Shown: positions 8,886 to 17,851 of the stretch, one piece after another
Numbering within the stretch: position 1 is the first letter of the stretch
Layout: every line of letters starts with the position of its first letter
Assembly (NCBI RefSeq): GCF_902859935.1
Contig: NZ_CADIKI010000005.1
Span: forward strand, 62,001 to 126,000
Source: Paraburkholderia fynbosensis
Lineage (GTDB): Bacteria > Pseudomonadota > Gammaproteobacteria > Burkholderiales > Burkholderiaceae
Direction of reading: 5' to 3'
Length of the DNA: 64,000 bases
Notes under the pieces: generated by a model
Told to the model about the DNA's origin: nothing
What the model saw: only the letters and a program-made list of their open reading frames with translations
The model's database searches: none
Program-made: the position numbers and the translations under genes

Positions 8886-9635
8886 ATGTCGTACATCATT
8901 GCCGGCAGGCTTGATGACCTGCCACCGGATATCCATCACCATCTTGGAGCATTCCGCCACAAGGTCTTCGTCCAGCGCCTGCACTGGGAAATACCCGGTG
9001 TGTCCCAAGATGCGACGAGCGAGTGGGATGAATTCGACGGAGGCAGTACCGTTCATCTGGTCGCACTGTCCGCGGACGACGGGGTCTGCGGATGCGCGCG
9101 GCTGATGCCCACCACAGGAGCCTATCTGCTCCGTGATGTTTTCCCACAGCTCACAGACCCAGGCTCACTGCCGTCATCGAGTTCGATATGGGAGATGTCG
9201 CGATTCGCAGGATCAGGTCTGCCGGACCATCGAACCGGCTCAACCTCGGGCATGTCGTTGTTCCCTTACGCGATGGCACTCGCCCTCTCGTTCGGCGCGA
9301 CGCGAGTGATCGGTGTCGTCTCGCGCTCCGTTGCGCGTCTATACCGACGCTTCGGGCTCGAACTGCGCGATATCGGCGCTGGCACTACGCCCGGCCGTGC
9401 CGATATCGTTGCGTGCTCATTCGAACTGGGTCCTGCTACGTTCCGCAATCTCCAGTGCGATCCCAACGCGCTACTGGAGTCGATCACGCGCTTCGGACAG
9501 ATCCCACTCGCCGAAGCTGGTTTGCCGGGTCATTCGTCCTCCACCGACGCGGGCGCGCGTCCTGCGTATGGCCCCGGTGACAGGCACCTCGCGGTGGACG
9601 ACAACGAAACGATGCGCACGCAAGCGCCAGTCTAG
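8886..9635 (+). CDS. LuxI-family acyl-homoserine-lactone synthase
   Basis: A 249-residue autoinducer synthase. Invariant family residues are visible: Arg24, Phe28 and Trp34 in FRHKVFVQRLHW, the Asp pair in EWDEFD, the Arg of CARLMPT, and Glu and Arg in WEMSRFA. It would make an N-acyl-homoserine lactone from SAM and an acyl donor. The protein is longer than typical LuxI proteins (about 200-220), with a hydrophilic C-terminal tail after residue 205. A strong ribosome site (GGAGG) precedes the ATG. Codirectional with luxR and the KASIII operon, it probably provides their signal. Confidence 0.95.
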   Translation: MSYIIAGRLDDLPPDIHHHLGAFRHKVFVQRLHWEIPGVSQDATSEWDEFDGGSTVHLVALSADDGVCGCARLMPTTGAYLLRDVFPQLTDPGSLPSSSSIWEMSRFAGSGLPDHRTGSTSGMSLFPYAMALALSFGATRVIGVVSRSVARLYRRFGLELRDIGAGTTPGRADIVACSFELGPATFRNLQCDPNALLESITRFGQIPLAEAGLPGHSSSTDAGARPAYGPGDRHLAVDDNETMRTQAPV

Positions 9636-9660
9636 ACGACTGGCCTCTTGCATGGGCGCA

Positions 9661-10227
9661 TCAGCGCATCGCTGCAGGCCGGCAATGGTGGCGATTGTCG
9701 GCCTCCTTTATCCAGTCCGGCCTGATCGCCGACGCGTAAGCCTGCCCGCTACGCGAAGCCTCTCCATTCTGCTGCGAGGCCAAGCCCAGGCGTTCGTCGA
9801 TGGCGTGCGCCACAGTCGCGGACTTCGGCGGATGTGCGCGATCGCAGTCCGCCCAGAACGTACACATCGCATCGATCAGGACGGACAGTATTGACGTCAC
9901 GTAGGGCAGTTTCACGACCCTGCCCTCCTCTGGTCGGTCGCTGGCGGACCCGCCCCAGTGCTCCTGGAACCCGTTCACGGGCATCATGATCCGCAGGGAA
10001 TCCAGTTCACGCTGCAGGCGATTTTCAAATGAATAGTGAACCGTCGCCGAATGCGCAAGCGCCTTGCGCAACTCGCAGAGTTGCCGGTCCTTCATCTCCA
10101 TGCATCTGGTCAGCCGACGGACTTCGGCTTCGGCCCGCTGCAAACGCTGATCGGGAGCAGCGTTCGCCGGTAGCATCAGTGGGGTGCCGTCCATGCCAGC
10201 GACGGTCCATCCGTGGAGTTCTTTCAT
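9661..10227 (-). CDS. hypothetical protein with a coiled-coil segment
   Basis: A 188-residue frame starting at an ATG preceded by AGGG on the minus strand; a longer upstream extension lacks support. I do not recognise the family. Residues about 28-75 are rich in Arg/Glu/Leu and predicted coiled coil (AEAEVRRLTRCMEMKDRQLC onward). It is convergent with luxI and lies just before the degraded island. No function can be assigned. Confidence 0.45.
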   Translation of the reverse strand: MKELHGWTVAGMDGTPLMLPANAAPDQRLQRAEAEVRRLTRCMEMKDRQLCELRKALAHSATVHYSFENRLQRELDSLRIMMPVNGFQEHWGGSASDRPEEGRVVKLPYVTSILSVLIDAMCTFWADCDRAHPPKSATVAHAIDERLGLASQQNGEASRSGQAYASAIRPDWIKEADNRHHCRPAAMR

Positions 10228-10560
10228 GATTTTCCCTGGCCCAAATGCGTATGCCTGTATCGTTCTGGCTGGCCCACTCTCCCTCTTCCGCACGCACGGG
10301 AAGGCGCCTGGAGTACCCGCCACCGGTCAATCGCGGGGCTTAATCGCGGCGAAGTCATCCTGCTTCAGCCACGTATCTTTTTTCGGTTTTCTCAGACGAA
10401 ATATCAACTGCGAAGCAAAGCAGGGCATGCTGTGCCACCGTCGGCACAGAAATGCGAAGCTGAACTTCCTACAGTTCTGATGACGGTTGGTCAGCGCGCA
10501 CGCGCCGCTGGAACGCAAGGCGCATGTCGTCGCAATCATGATGGAAAGGAGCATATTTCT
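10228..10560. other. non-coding gap
   Basis: No supported gene. The only structure seen is a 7-bp inverted repeat with a 6-nt loop at 10430-10449 (CTGTGCC/GGCACAG) that lacks a T-tract. Confidence 0.4.
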
Positions 10561-10960
10561 AGGTAGCAAGCGATCTCGTACGGAAGCTCGTTTTCACGGC
10601 CCACTGGATGCGTTTTAAAGAATGTCCTGCAATGGCTGACGTTCGATGACCCGTCGTGGGTGCCGTTCGCAATCACGCAGATGACGCTCGACGAGCTGAA
10701 AAACCAGGTGGACGATGCCGTCGACGCGATGGAAAAAGCCGCCGACGTAGCCCTGCGCAGGATCGGCAACAGCGCACGCGTCGCGTGCAAGCAGGCGCAG
10801 ACCGCGATCGACGCGCAGGCAGGCGCGACCGAAAAGATTCGGGATACGATGCTTGCCATTGAAGGGGCGTCCGCGCAAGTTACCGGACACTGCTGGCCGA
10901 ATTCTCGGCGGAACATCTCGGCAAGCTCATTGAGAAGGGTACCAACTCCACTCCTGCGGA
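10561..10960 (+). pseudogene. unrecognised helical protein remnant
   Basis: A frame with coding-like composition runs from about 10609 to 10860 and reads LQWLTFDDPSW followed by a helical stretch rich in Ala/Asp/Lys (TLDELKNQVDDAVDAMEKAA). After a frame change it seems to continue as YRTLLAEFSAEHLGKLIEKG up to about 10945. No clear start is visible and the two halves are out of frame, so I treat it as a broken gene. I do not recognise the family. Confidence 0.35.
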
Positions 10961-11610
10961 GAGATTGGCCGTGCGAGCGTGCCCGTTCTCCTGCACCTGC
11001 ACGGCGCCTTTGGGCTCGGCGAAACGGAAGTTATTCTGGCAGCCTTGGCTCGTCGTGCCGGGTTCGCATTCTTCGCCCCAGACAGCTTCTCGCGTAAGAT
11101 GCGTTCCAGCAACTGCCAGATCGAGAACTGTGAAACCGGAGCATTTCCCCTGGCAGACCTCTATCGTCGTGCTGAGCTCTTAGATGCAGTGAGGCGCGTC
11201 GAAGCGTGTCCATTCATAGAACCGGGACCGCTTGTCGTATCGGGTTTCAGCGAAGGCGGAGCCGCTGTGTCCATTTGGGGCGGCGCCGTAAAGGCGGAAG
11301 CCTACATCATAGCTGGGTGGTCATGTAGCGCTCCGAAGAACTGGGGGTGGGCGGACGGATTGCGCACACCTGACCATACGGGGCTGTACTACACATCCTG
11401 GCGGATCGCGATCCGTGGTTTGCACGGCCAGGTTGGCGGCGCCGTGAAGCGGCTAAGCCTCCTTGGGTTCGCGAGGTTATCGTGGATAGTGACGATCACT
11501 ACGTTTGCCGCGACGCGCGTGCACAAAATGCCATAACGACGTTTCTTGACGGAATTCGCAGTTCTCGATGCTCGATTGAGGCAAGCGGTGAACAAGACCC
11601 ATCTCAGTGA
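10925..11610 (+). pseudogene. alpha/beta hydrolase, frameshifted
   Basis: The first frame (from about 10925) has a hydrolase core: LLHLHGAFG (oxyanion loop) and VVSGFSEGGAAVS (nucleophile Ser in G-F-S-E-G). Near 11380 the homology moves to another frame, which carries VLHILADRDPWF (acid residue) and VIVDSDDHYVC (catalytic His) and stops at 11610. Together they give a dienelactone-hydrolase-like protein of about 220 residues. One indel separates the halves, so the gene is inactive or the sequence has an error. Confidence 0.6.
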
Positions 11611-11617
11611 TAAGGCC

Positions 11618-12836
11618 ATGACGTCTGACAGTAATTCGTACCGCAGCCTACTGGGCATTGCAAATGTGCCGCTCGTATTGGGCGCAGCTGCCATGTCACG
11701 TCTGGCTAGCCACATGTTCGCACTTTTGATCGTTCTTTATGCGCTATCCCGATTCGGATCGCCGTCCTTCGCGGGATGGCTATCGTTTGCAGCAATGGTG
11801 CCAGGTCTGCTCATCAGCCCCGTGTCGGGTGCCTTCCTGGATCGCATCGGTGCCCAACGCGCGATCATATTAGACATGGCTGCAAGCAGCGTGCTGTTGG
11901 CTACACTGACCGGCAGCCGAGCTGCTTACCTCGGCTAATGAAGTAGTTATCCTCTTGATCGTTGCCGCCTATTCACTGACGAGCCCTCTTAGTGCTGCCG
12001 GAATCAGGACATTGTTTCCAAGACTCGTTTCGCCGGCGGAGCTCGACCGGATAAACGCAGTTGACACTGCCATATACGCAGCTACCGACGTGTTGGGCCC
12101 CGCCCTCGCTGGTGTGGTGTTCTCTTACCGCGGCGGTGCCGCTACGTTTCTCGTGATTGCAGTCGCGTATGCTCTCGCCGCCTGCTGCCTGCTTCCCGTC
12201 CATCTCGTCGAGCCTCATCGTCCTCATTCTGGCTCGATCTGGCATCAGACTTGGGAGGGCCTAGTACTGGTCCTGAAAGAACCAACGCTGCGTGGACTGG
12301 CAACCTCTTATTCGCTGTACCAGATGACATGGGGCGCGCTGCTTATCGTGATTCCTGTCATAGTAGGAGCGAATTTTCACGCTCCGGAAAATGATCGGAT
12401 TACGGGCGCACTTTGGGCCATCGTTGGCTTCTCCGGCGCTATTGGCGCCTTGGTAACTGGACACCTCCGAACCGCGGGGAGGGAACGTGCGGTGATGGCA
12501 ATCGGGATGGCTGTCACCGCCGTCGCCTGTTGGCCTATCGCTGCCTGTAACGGCTGGGCGGGAGTGGTGGTCTGCCTGATTATCGCGGGCGTAGCGGTCG
12601 GCCCCGTCGATGTTGGACTACTGACGCTGCGACAACGGCGAACCGACCCGTCGAAATTCGGCCGAGTCCTTTCGGTTTCCATGAGCTTGAACTTGTCCGG
12701 CTTACCCATCGGTTCGGCGGTTGCCGGCCTGCTCTTAGGAATATCCGCAAACGCGGCGTTTCTTTTTGCTGCCGCCGCTGCCGCTCTTGCCGCTTTTCTT
12801 ATCCGGTTGATACCAACGAACGGTAGTCCTCGGTAG
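11618..12836 (+). pseudogene. MFS exporter, frameshifted
   Basis: Two frames make one transporter. The first, from ATG 11618, holds the first TM segments (LGAAAMSRLASHMFALLIVL, then GAFLDRIGAQRA, the loop 2-3 motif). It stops at 11938, but homology continues in another frame from about 11920 (SANEVVILLIVAAYSLTSPL) to 12836 with the remaining TM segments. Overall about 405 residues, like EntS/MFS_3-type exporters. The break is one net base. It follows the broken hydrolase by 8 bp, so both may have been one operon. Confidence 0.65.
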
Positions 12837-12849
12837 GATAGGGGTGGCC

Positions 12850-13215
12850 ATCCAGTATGGCTAGATGCACATCCCGTGAAGGTATCAATTGCTTCTGGCG
12901 CCAGATATGGAAGCGCACCAATTGCCGACTTCGACGTCGTCCGAGTTGAAGTGCCTCCCTTCGGCGGCTTCGATGAGTTCCTCCTGCATCCTTTTTCTCG
13001 ATGCCGAAATCGGTAACCTTCACGGCATGCAACTGGAAGCCACCAGTCACCATGATGTTCGTCGGCTTCAACTCGCGGTGCTCGATGCCAACACGATGAA
13101 CGGCAGCAACACCCTTTTCCATGTGATGAAAAATCTTCGCCACGAGGAACGTCACGGCGTCCTCTCTTTGAGGGCTGTACTCTCGTCGTCAAGTCTTGTG
13201 CTGACCGCGCAGGTC
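12850..13215 (-). pseudogene. Ser/Thr protein kinase fragment
   Basis: On the minus strand, VGIEHRELKPTNIMV and VKVTDFGIEKK are the catalytic loop and DFG motif of a Hanks-type kinase, and a neighbouring frame supplies GALPYLAPEAID, the APE motif. The catalytic Asp of HRD is Glu here and the motifs lie in different frames. Neither the ATP-binding N-lobe nor a C-lobe end is present. It is a dead remnant, immediately downstream (in minus orientation) of the helicase-like remnant. Confidence 0.6.
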
Positions 13216-13262
13216 GTTCTGCGCCTCAGAAGATCACAACGACTGCGGTGGCTGCAGTTCCG

Positions 13263-14222
13263 TTAAAAACGCCTTGATTGAACCAGCATCCCGGGGCCCA
13301 GCGCCTCGCGCGCGGTAGCGTAGCTGTGCTTGGATCTGATGAAAAATTCCGTCGGACTCGCCAGCGTCGGGATCCGACGGCGCTGATCGTCACCGGGAGC
13401 GCCCCATGCGCTAACAACCCGCAGCTTTGTCCAGTCCGGTTCCTCGCCGCTCTGTCCAATGCAAAAATTGTTGATGGGCCGCTTGAACTGCCCTTTAAGC
13501 GACCGGGTGTGGAATGTGACCGCGATGCGCAAGTCTGGATGCTACGTGTGAAGATACGCGGCCTTGAGTGCAAGCACGATCGTCTTGCCAGAACCTTCCA
13601 AGCCCCGTACCTGTTCCACCCCGTCCACCGTCTCGATGACGGCACGGTTCTGACGGTGATCGAGCGTTGCTATCGAATATTCGAGTCTCTTGAGCTTTGC
13701 ACCTCGCGAGTTGGGATTGCTGACTTCGCGCCTTAGCTGGCTCTTGCGGATGGAAGACAGGCTCTCGATCGCTGACAGCGTCGTCCAGTACAGGTTATCG
13801 GTGTCGCTCTCCCACGACGCGACGGCCGCCATCACATCCGCCAGGTTTTTCTCGTTTGCGATCGGATAGCCTTCCTCCGCAAACCGGGCAACGTCCGTGA
13901 CTGCAGGCACAAAGGTGATAACCTGGAGTTCGGGAATGAGCTTTCACCCTTTGACTAGTTCCTTGTGCAGTCTCAGCTTCGCGTCGATCTTGTTGGCGAG
14001 ATCGTCCTGACGTGCAGGGTAATCCGCTACGTCGGTCCCCTTCAATCAGATCGAAAAAAATGACGCCCTTTTGCGGACTGACAAACGTCGCATCAAGAAA
14101 ATATTTGCCCTCAGGCGTCGCTATCAGCGGATAGCCAAAGAAGCAATCGCCCGAGAAGCCGCTGATGGCGGCAAGGGCCTCCTCCAGAGCCTAGGTCTCG
14201 ACAAGCTTCCCATTGGCTCCGC
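13263..14222 (-). pseudogene. nuclease/helicase-like ATPase remnant
   Basis: Minus-strand homology is spread over several frames. At the N-terminal side, GYPLIATPEGKYFLDATF then VSPQKGVIFFDLIEG, with an in-frame TAG upstream; then DYPARQDDLANKIDAKLRLH, a TGA, and VITFVPAVTDVARFAEEGYP; then the Walker A-like RGLEGSGKTIVLALKAAYLH, and in another frame IAVTFHTRSLKGQF. This order suggests a nuclease-like N-domain followed by a superfamily-I helicase ATPase (UvrD/DUF2075-like). At least two stops and two frame changes make it a pseudogene; the C-terminal helicase half is missing. Confidence 0.6.
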
Positions 14223-14544
14223 GTAAAGTTCACACTGGTCATTTACTTGTCCGTCCGACGATTCCACGTGCGGGCGCCCTCGAAGGGCGGTTCCCACGGC
14301 AGCCCCGGCGGGGCCATCGCACGGGCCGACGCAGATGTCAGTCGAGCGACCCGGAGAGACCGGAACTCGCGGTGAGCGACGTCATTGCGCCGCATCGTCG
14401 CCAAGTCTTTCTGATGGAGTCGATTCCCGCCGGCACCCTAAAGTCCAAGCTACGTTGACTGACACGACCCACGAAACGCGGCCGCCGGATGCGACTCGAC
14501 GGACCACGCCGGTGATTGTTGCTGCCCCTACAGCAAACGAGAGG
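14223..14544. other. gap without a recognisable gene
   Basis: No supported coding sequence; it probably belongs to the decayed island, next to the AlpA gene. Confidence 0.35.
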
Positions 14545-14772
14545 CTATGTCGGACCATGACGGGTGGCTTCTGCGCGGCTCGCGATCCATGCATCGATTT
14601 CGCTTTCGAGCCAGGCCACCCGTCCGCCACCGATCTTGACAGGTCTGGGGAATTTTCCTGCCGCGAGGTACCGGTATACCGTGCTCGCGCCAAGGCCCAC
14701 CCGCATGCGCACCTCTCGAAGCCGAATAAGGCGGACTTTCGTACCTCCGTAACCACCAACGTGCTCGTTCAT
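14545..14772 (-). CDS. AlpA-family phage/element regulator (excisionase-like)
   Basis: A 75-residue protein with the MerR/excisionase-like winged helix of AlpA: RLIRLREVRMRVGLGASTVY, then AAGKFPRPVKIGGGRVAWLE and EIDAWIASRA. It would regulate or assist integrase-mediated excision. The ATG at 14772 places the helix-turn-helix near the N-terminus as usual; upstream sequence in that frame has no support. It lies downstream of and codirectional with the integrase, a common arrangement in P4-like satellites and genomic islands. Confidence 0.85.
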   Translation of the reverse strand: MNEHVGGYGGTKVRLIRLREVRMRVGLGASTVYRYLAAGKFPRPVKIGGGRVAWLESEIDAWIASRAEATRHGPT

Positions 14773-15110
14773 GATGCGGGCCCTCCTGACGGCGTCGCAT
14801 GCCACCGGACGTTGCCAGACTAACGCACGAGCACGGGCTCCATCAAAGGAGCGGTCAGGAAAATAGTTACTGGAATCGCAACCACGGCTTCTGCGGTGGA
14901 CATCCCATGGATTCCCATCGATTCCCCTCCGCCAGGTCCACGAGGCGGTTTTTTTCGGCGCTAGCCCACCAGGGAGAAAGTCCAGGCTATTTCCGGCTAC
15001 GACTGACCGGCAACAGAACGACACGCTAGCATGAACCACTGACACGCAGCATGTTGCCCCCAGCGTTGGCGTTCATCACTTGCGAGTTGGAATTCCCGAG
15101 CACTGCTAGG
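14773..15110. other. gap between integrase and AlpA genes
   Basis: No gene is supported in these 338 bp. It should contain the AlpA promoter; no attachment-site repeat was identified. Confidence 0.35.
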
Positions 15111-16316
15111 CTATTCTTTCCGCGAACAATAAGCCGCCCAGTCGTCCATCATCTGCTTGCGACGCAGGAACATGTCGCCACGACGATATGCGGCCTCGAC
15201 CTTGTCATCCACTGTGTGCGCCAGCGCCATCTCCGCCATCTCGTTGGGATAGGTCGTACACTCCGCGGCCCAGTCACGGAATGTCGAGCGAAAACCGTGT
15301 ACTGTCAGGCCGGTGCGTTTCATCCGGCGCAGAACCGTGAGCATTGCCATGTTGGACAGTGACCTGCCCTTCTTCGCCCCCGGGAACACCAGGTCGCCGT
15401 CTGCCTCTTCAAGCAGCCGGCGCACCAGTGCAAGCGCGGAATCAGGCAGCGGAATCCGGTGTGCCCGTTCGGCCTTCATCCGCTCCGCCGGCACCGTCCA
15501 AATAGCCGCCTCCAGATCAAACTCGTTGCGGAGAGCACCAATGACTTCGCTGGTCCTCGCCGCAGTCAGGATGAGCAGTTCGAGCGCCCGTGCCGCGAGG
15601 CCATCCTGCACCCTCAGTGCCTTGACGAACGCAGCTGATTCCTTGTACGGCAGGGCTGCATGGTGCCGGACCTTCCGCACGTTTGTGCGCGCAGGCAGTA
15701 TCTTGTCGAGGTGGCCCTTCCATCGTGCCGGATTCTCGCCTTCACGATACCGGTGCACCGTCGCCCAGTCGAGCACTGACTCGATACGCCCACGCACCCG
15801 GCTGGCCGTTTCAGGTTTCGCTTGCCATATTGGCTCAAGCACGCTCACGATGAGCGCCGTATCGATATCACGCGCGCGAAGCGATCCGATGATGGGTGAG
15901 GCATAGGTGGCCAGCGTGTTCTCCCACTGCGCGACATGCTTTTCATTCTTCCACCCTGCACGGTTCGTTTTGGTAAATGCCTTGGTGCATTCATCAAATG
16001 TCCGGCTGCGCGCGGCGGTCGCAAGCTGCTGTGCCCGCTCGGCATGGCGGGACTCGATCGGATCGACGCCGTCGAACAGCATCCTGCGGCAGCGCGCTGC
16101 GAGCTCGCGTGCGTCGGCAAGCGAGATAACGTGCAGTGGCCCGAGACCCATTTCACGCAACCGGCCCTGTAGCCTGAAACGGTAGACCCATGAGCGCGTA
16201 CGCGCCGCCGACACCTGAAGGTACAGACCACCCCCATCGCAGTAATGGCCAGGCTTGTTCAGGCGCGCGACGCCGAGCGCGGAAAGACGGTGGATGGAAC
16301 GCGGATTTGTGCTCAT
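15111..16316 (-). CDS. P4-type tyrosine integrase
   Basis: A 401-residue site-specific recombinase: DUF4102-type N-terminal arm-binding domain (YCDGGGLYLQVSAARTRSWV), core-binding domain, and a C-terminal catalytic domain with the first Arg in LTAARTSEVIGAL, H-x-x-R in VHGFRSTFRDW, the second His in LAHTVDDKVEAAY and the Tyr nucleophile in AAYRRGD. Start chosen at MSTNPRS; 34 further upstream codons are open but are not needed for the fold. No tRNA gene is visible next to it, so its target site is unclear. It appears intact although its cargo is decayed. Confidence 0.9.
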   Translation of the reverse strand: MSTNPRSIHRLSALGVARLNKPGHYCDGGGLYLQVSAARTRSWVYRFRLQGRLREMGLGPLHVISLADARELAARCRRMLFDGVDPIESRHAERAQQLATAARSRTFDECTKAFTKTNRAGWKNEKHVAQWENTLATYASPIIGSLRARDIDTALIVSVLEPIWQAKPETASRVRGRIESVLDWATVHRYREGENPARWKGHLDKILPARTNVRKVRHHAALPYKESAAFVKALRVQDGLAARALELLILTAARTSEVIGALRNEFDLEAAIWTVPAERMKAERAHRIPLPDSALALVRRLLEEADGDLVFPGAKKGRSLSNMAMLTVLRRMKRTGLTVHGFRSTFRDWAAECTTYPNEMAEMALAHTVDDKVEAAYRRGDMFLRRKQMMDDWAAYCSRKE

Positions 16317-16397
16317 GGCGACCTCCCCTGTACCCATACTACTACCCATACTTCTGAGTGCGATTGAGGGGTATGGAACGGGAAGGTCCGGCACAAG

Positions 16398-16438
16398 AAA
16401 AAACCCCGGAAGGCCCATGTGGCGGCCTTCCGGGGTTT
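16398..16438 (-). terminator. strong intrinsic terminator
   Basis: A perfect 15-bp stem (16401-16415 with 16424-16438, AAACCCCGGAAGGCC/GGCCTTCCGGGGTTT) and an 8-nt loop. Read on the minus strand it is followed by a U-tract from the A-run ending at 16403, so it would end the FAH/UxaA operon that stops at 16562. Short A/T tracts on both sides make bidirectional use possible. Confidence 0.85.
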
Positions 16439-16561
16439 GGTCCGGGACATTGCGAGATGCCCCGGGAGGTGCTCCTGGCGGAGACCTATGAATATCTCTA
16501 CATTCTCACAAACAAACTGCATGTTTAACTGGCACCGTGTCCGCTGATACTCAATGAAATA

Positions 16562-17775
16562 TCAGCGGATCGGCAGGCAACGAAGCGCCGACGCCCCCGC
16601 TTTCCCGATATGCCGATGAAGAATGCTCGCGAGCAGTGCGCCGACCCCGAACTCCCAGGGCGCAATGCGATGCGAATAGTTGACCGTGTTGACGAGCGCT
16701 CCGAATCGCGGGCTCGATATCGTTACGATATCGCCGATCTGATGCGTGAATCCTTGCCCCGGCACGTTACGATCTGCGGTCGGTGCGAACAACGTCCCGA
16801 GATAAAGCATCATTCCGTCCGGGTATTGATGGTGAGAGCCCATCGCTTGCGCAACGAGTTCCGACGGGTCCCGGCTGATGCGCTTCATGGAACTTGTCCC
16901 TGTCAGAACATGTCCATCTGTTCCTTCTACGTGCAGCGAAAGCTCCGCAGCCCGAACATCATCAAGGCCGAATGTACCGTCGAAGAGGCGAATGAACGGG
17001 CCAATAGAGGCCGACGCGTTGTTATCCTTGGCCTTACCGAGCAACAGTGCACTCCGGCCTTCGAAATCCCGAAGGTTGACGTCGTTCCCAAGCGCGGCGC
17101 CGACGATTTCCGCCCGGCTGGTCACCGCCAGCACGATTTCAGGCTCCGGGTTATTCCACTGCGAATTTTCATGAATTCCGATCTCGCTGCCGGTGGCGAC
17201 GGCGGACATGGGTTGCGCTTTCGTGAAGATTTCCGCATCCGGACCGATGCCGACTTCCAGATACTGCGACCACATTCCTTCCTGAATAAGCACGTGGCGC
17301 ACCGCCCCGGCTTGCTCAGACCCCGGGCGGACGCTTGCGAGCCGATCGCCCAGCACGGACATGACACGCGCGCGCACTTCATCGGCCCGGCTCGCGTCAC
17401 CTCCCGAGCGCTCCTCGATCACCCGCTCCAGAAGGCTTTCGACGAACGTCACCCCGCTCGCCTTGACCGCCTGCAGGTCACATGGCGCGATGAGCCAGGG
17501 GTAGACGGATCGCGTCGATCGAAGGCGGAATTGGCAAGAACCGGGTCCAGTGCCGCAAGCCTCGGCAGGTTCGCAGCGGCCTCCTTAAGCCGAAGGCCGA
17601 TTTCTGGTTGTTCAACCAGCGTGCTGGTCGTCAGCGCGACCGACGACACATCCACCAGTTCGCCACCGATAACGGCAACAGGACGCGGTGCGCCGATATC
17701 GGCGCACCACGCGCGCCCCACGAGCACAGCCCGCTCCAGATCGTCAGGCAGCGCGGATCTATCATTCAATGACAT
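16562..17775 (-). pseudogene. FAH-family 2-keto-3-deoxy-sugar-acid dehydratase-like gene, one frameshift
   Basis: The N-terminal part starts at ATG 17775 with a GGAG ribosome site (MSLNDRSALPDDLERAV). Near 17480-17490 the homology changes frame to WLIAPCDLQAVKASGVTFV and runs to 16562. The C-terminal domain has the fumarylacetoacetate-hydrolase fold, with metal-ligand and core motifs NPEPEIVLAV, GNDVNLRDFEG and YPDGMMLYLGTLF. The full length of about 404 codons fits the FAH branch that dehydrates 2-keto-3-deoxy-pentonates rather than the shorter hydrolases. A single missing base explains the break, so a sequence error is possible; as read, the gene is broken. Same strand and spacing as the UxaA-type gene. 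Confidence 0.7.
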
Positions 17776-17851
17776 CTTCTTCTCCAACCTTGCATGGGTA
17801 TTGCCGGGCATCGGTGCGGTATATGCTCTACTTATGCCGGACACCGGCGGC

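Noticed and set aside
1..9635. Missed acyl carrier protein in the KASIII operon
   Set aside because: The gaps between genes are too short and no DSL-type phosphopantetheine motif was seen.
16440..16500. Possible tRNA 3' end or attachment site next to the integrase
   Set aside because: The TGGCGGAGAC string recalls a tRNA-Ser 3' end, but no T-loop or acceptor stem follows and no second copy was found.
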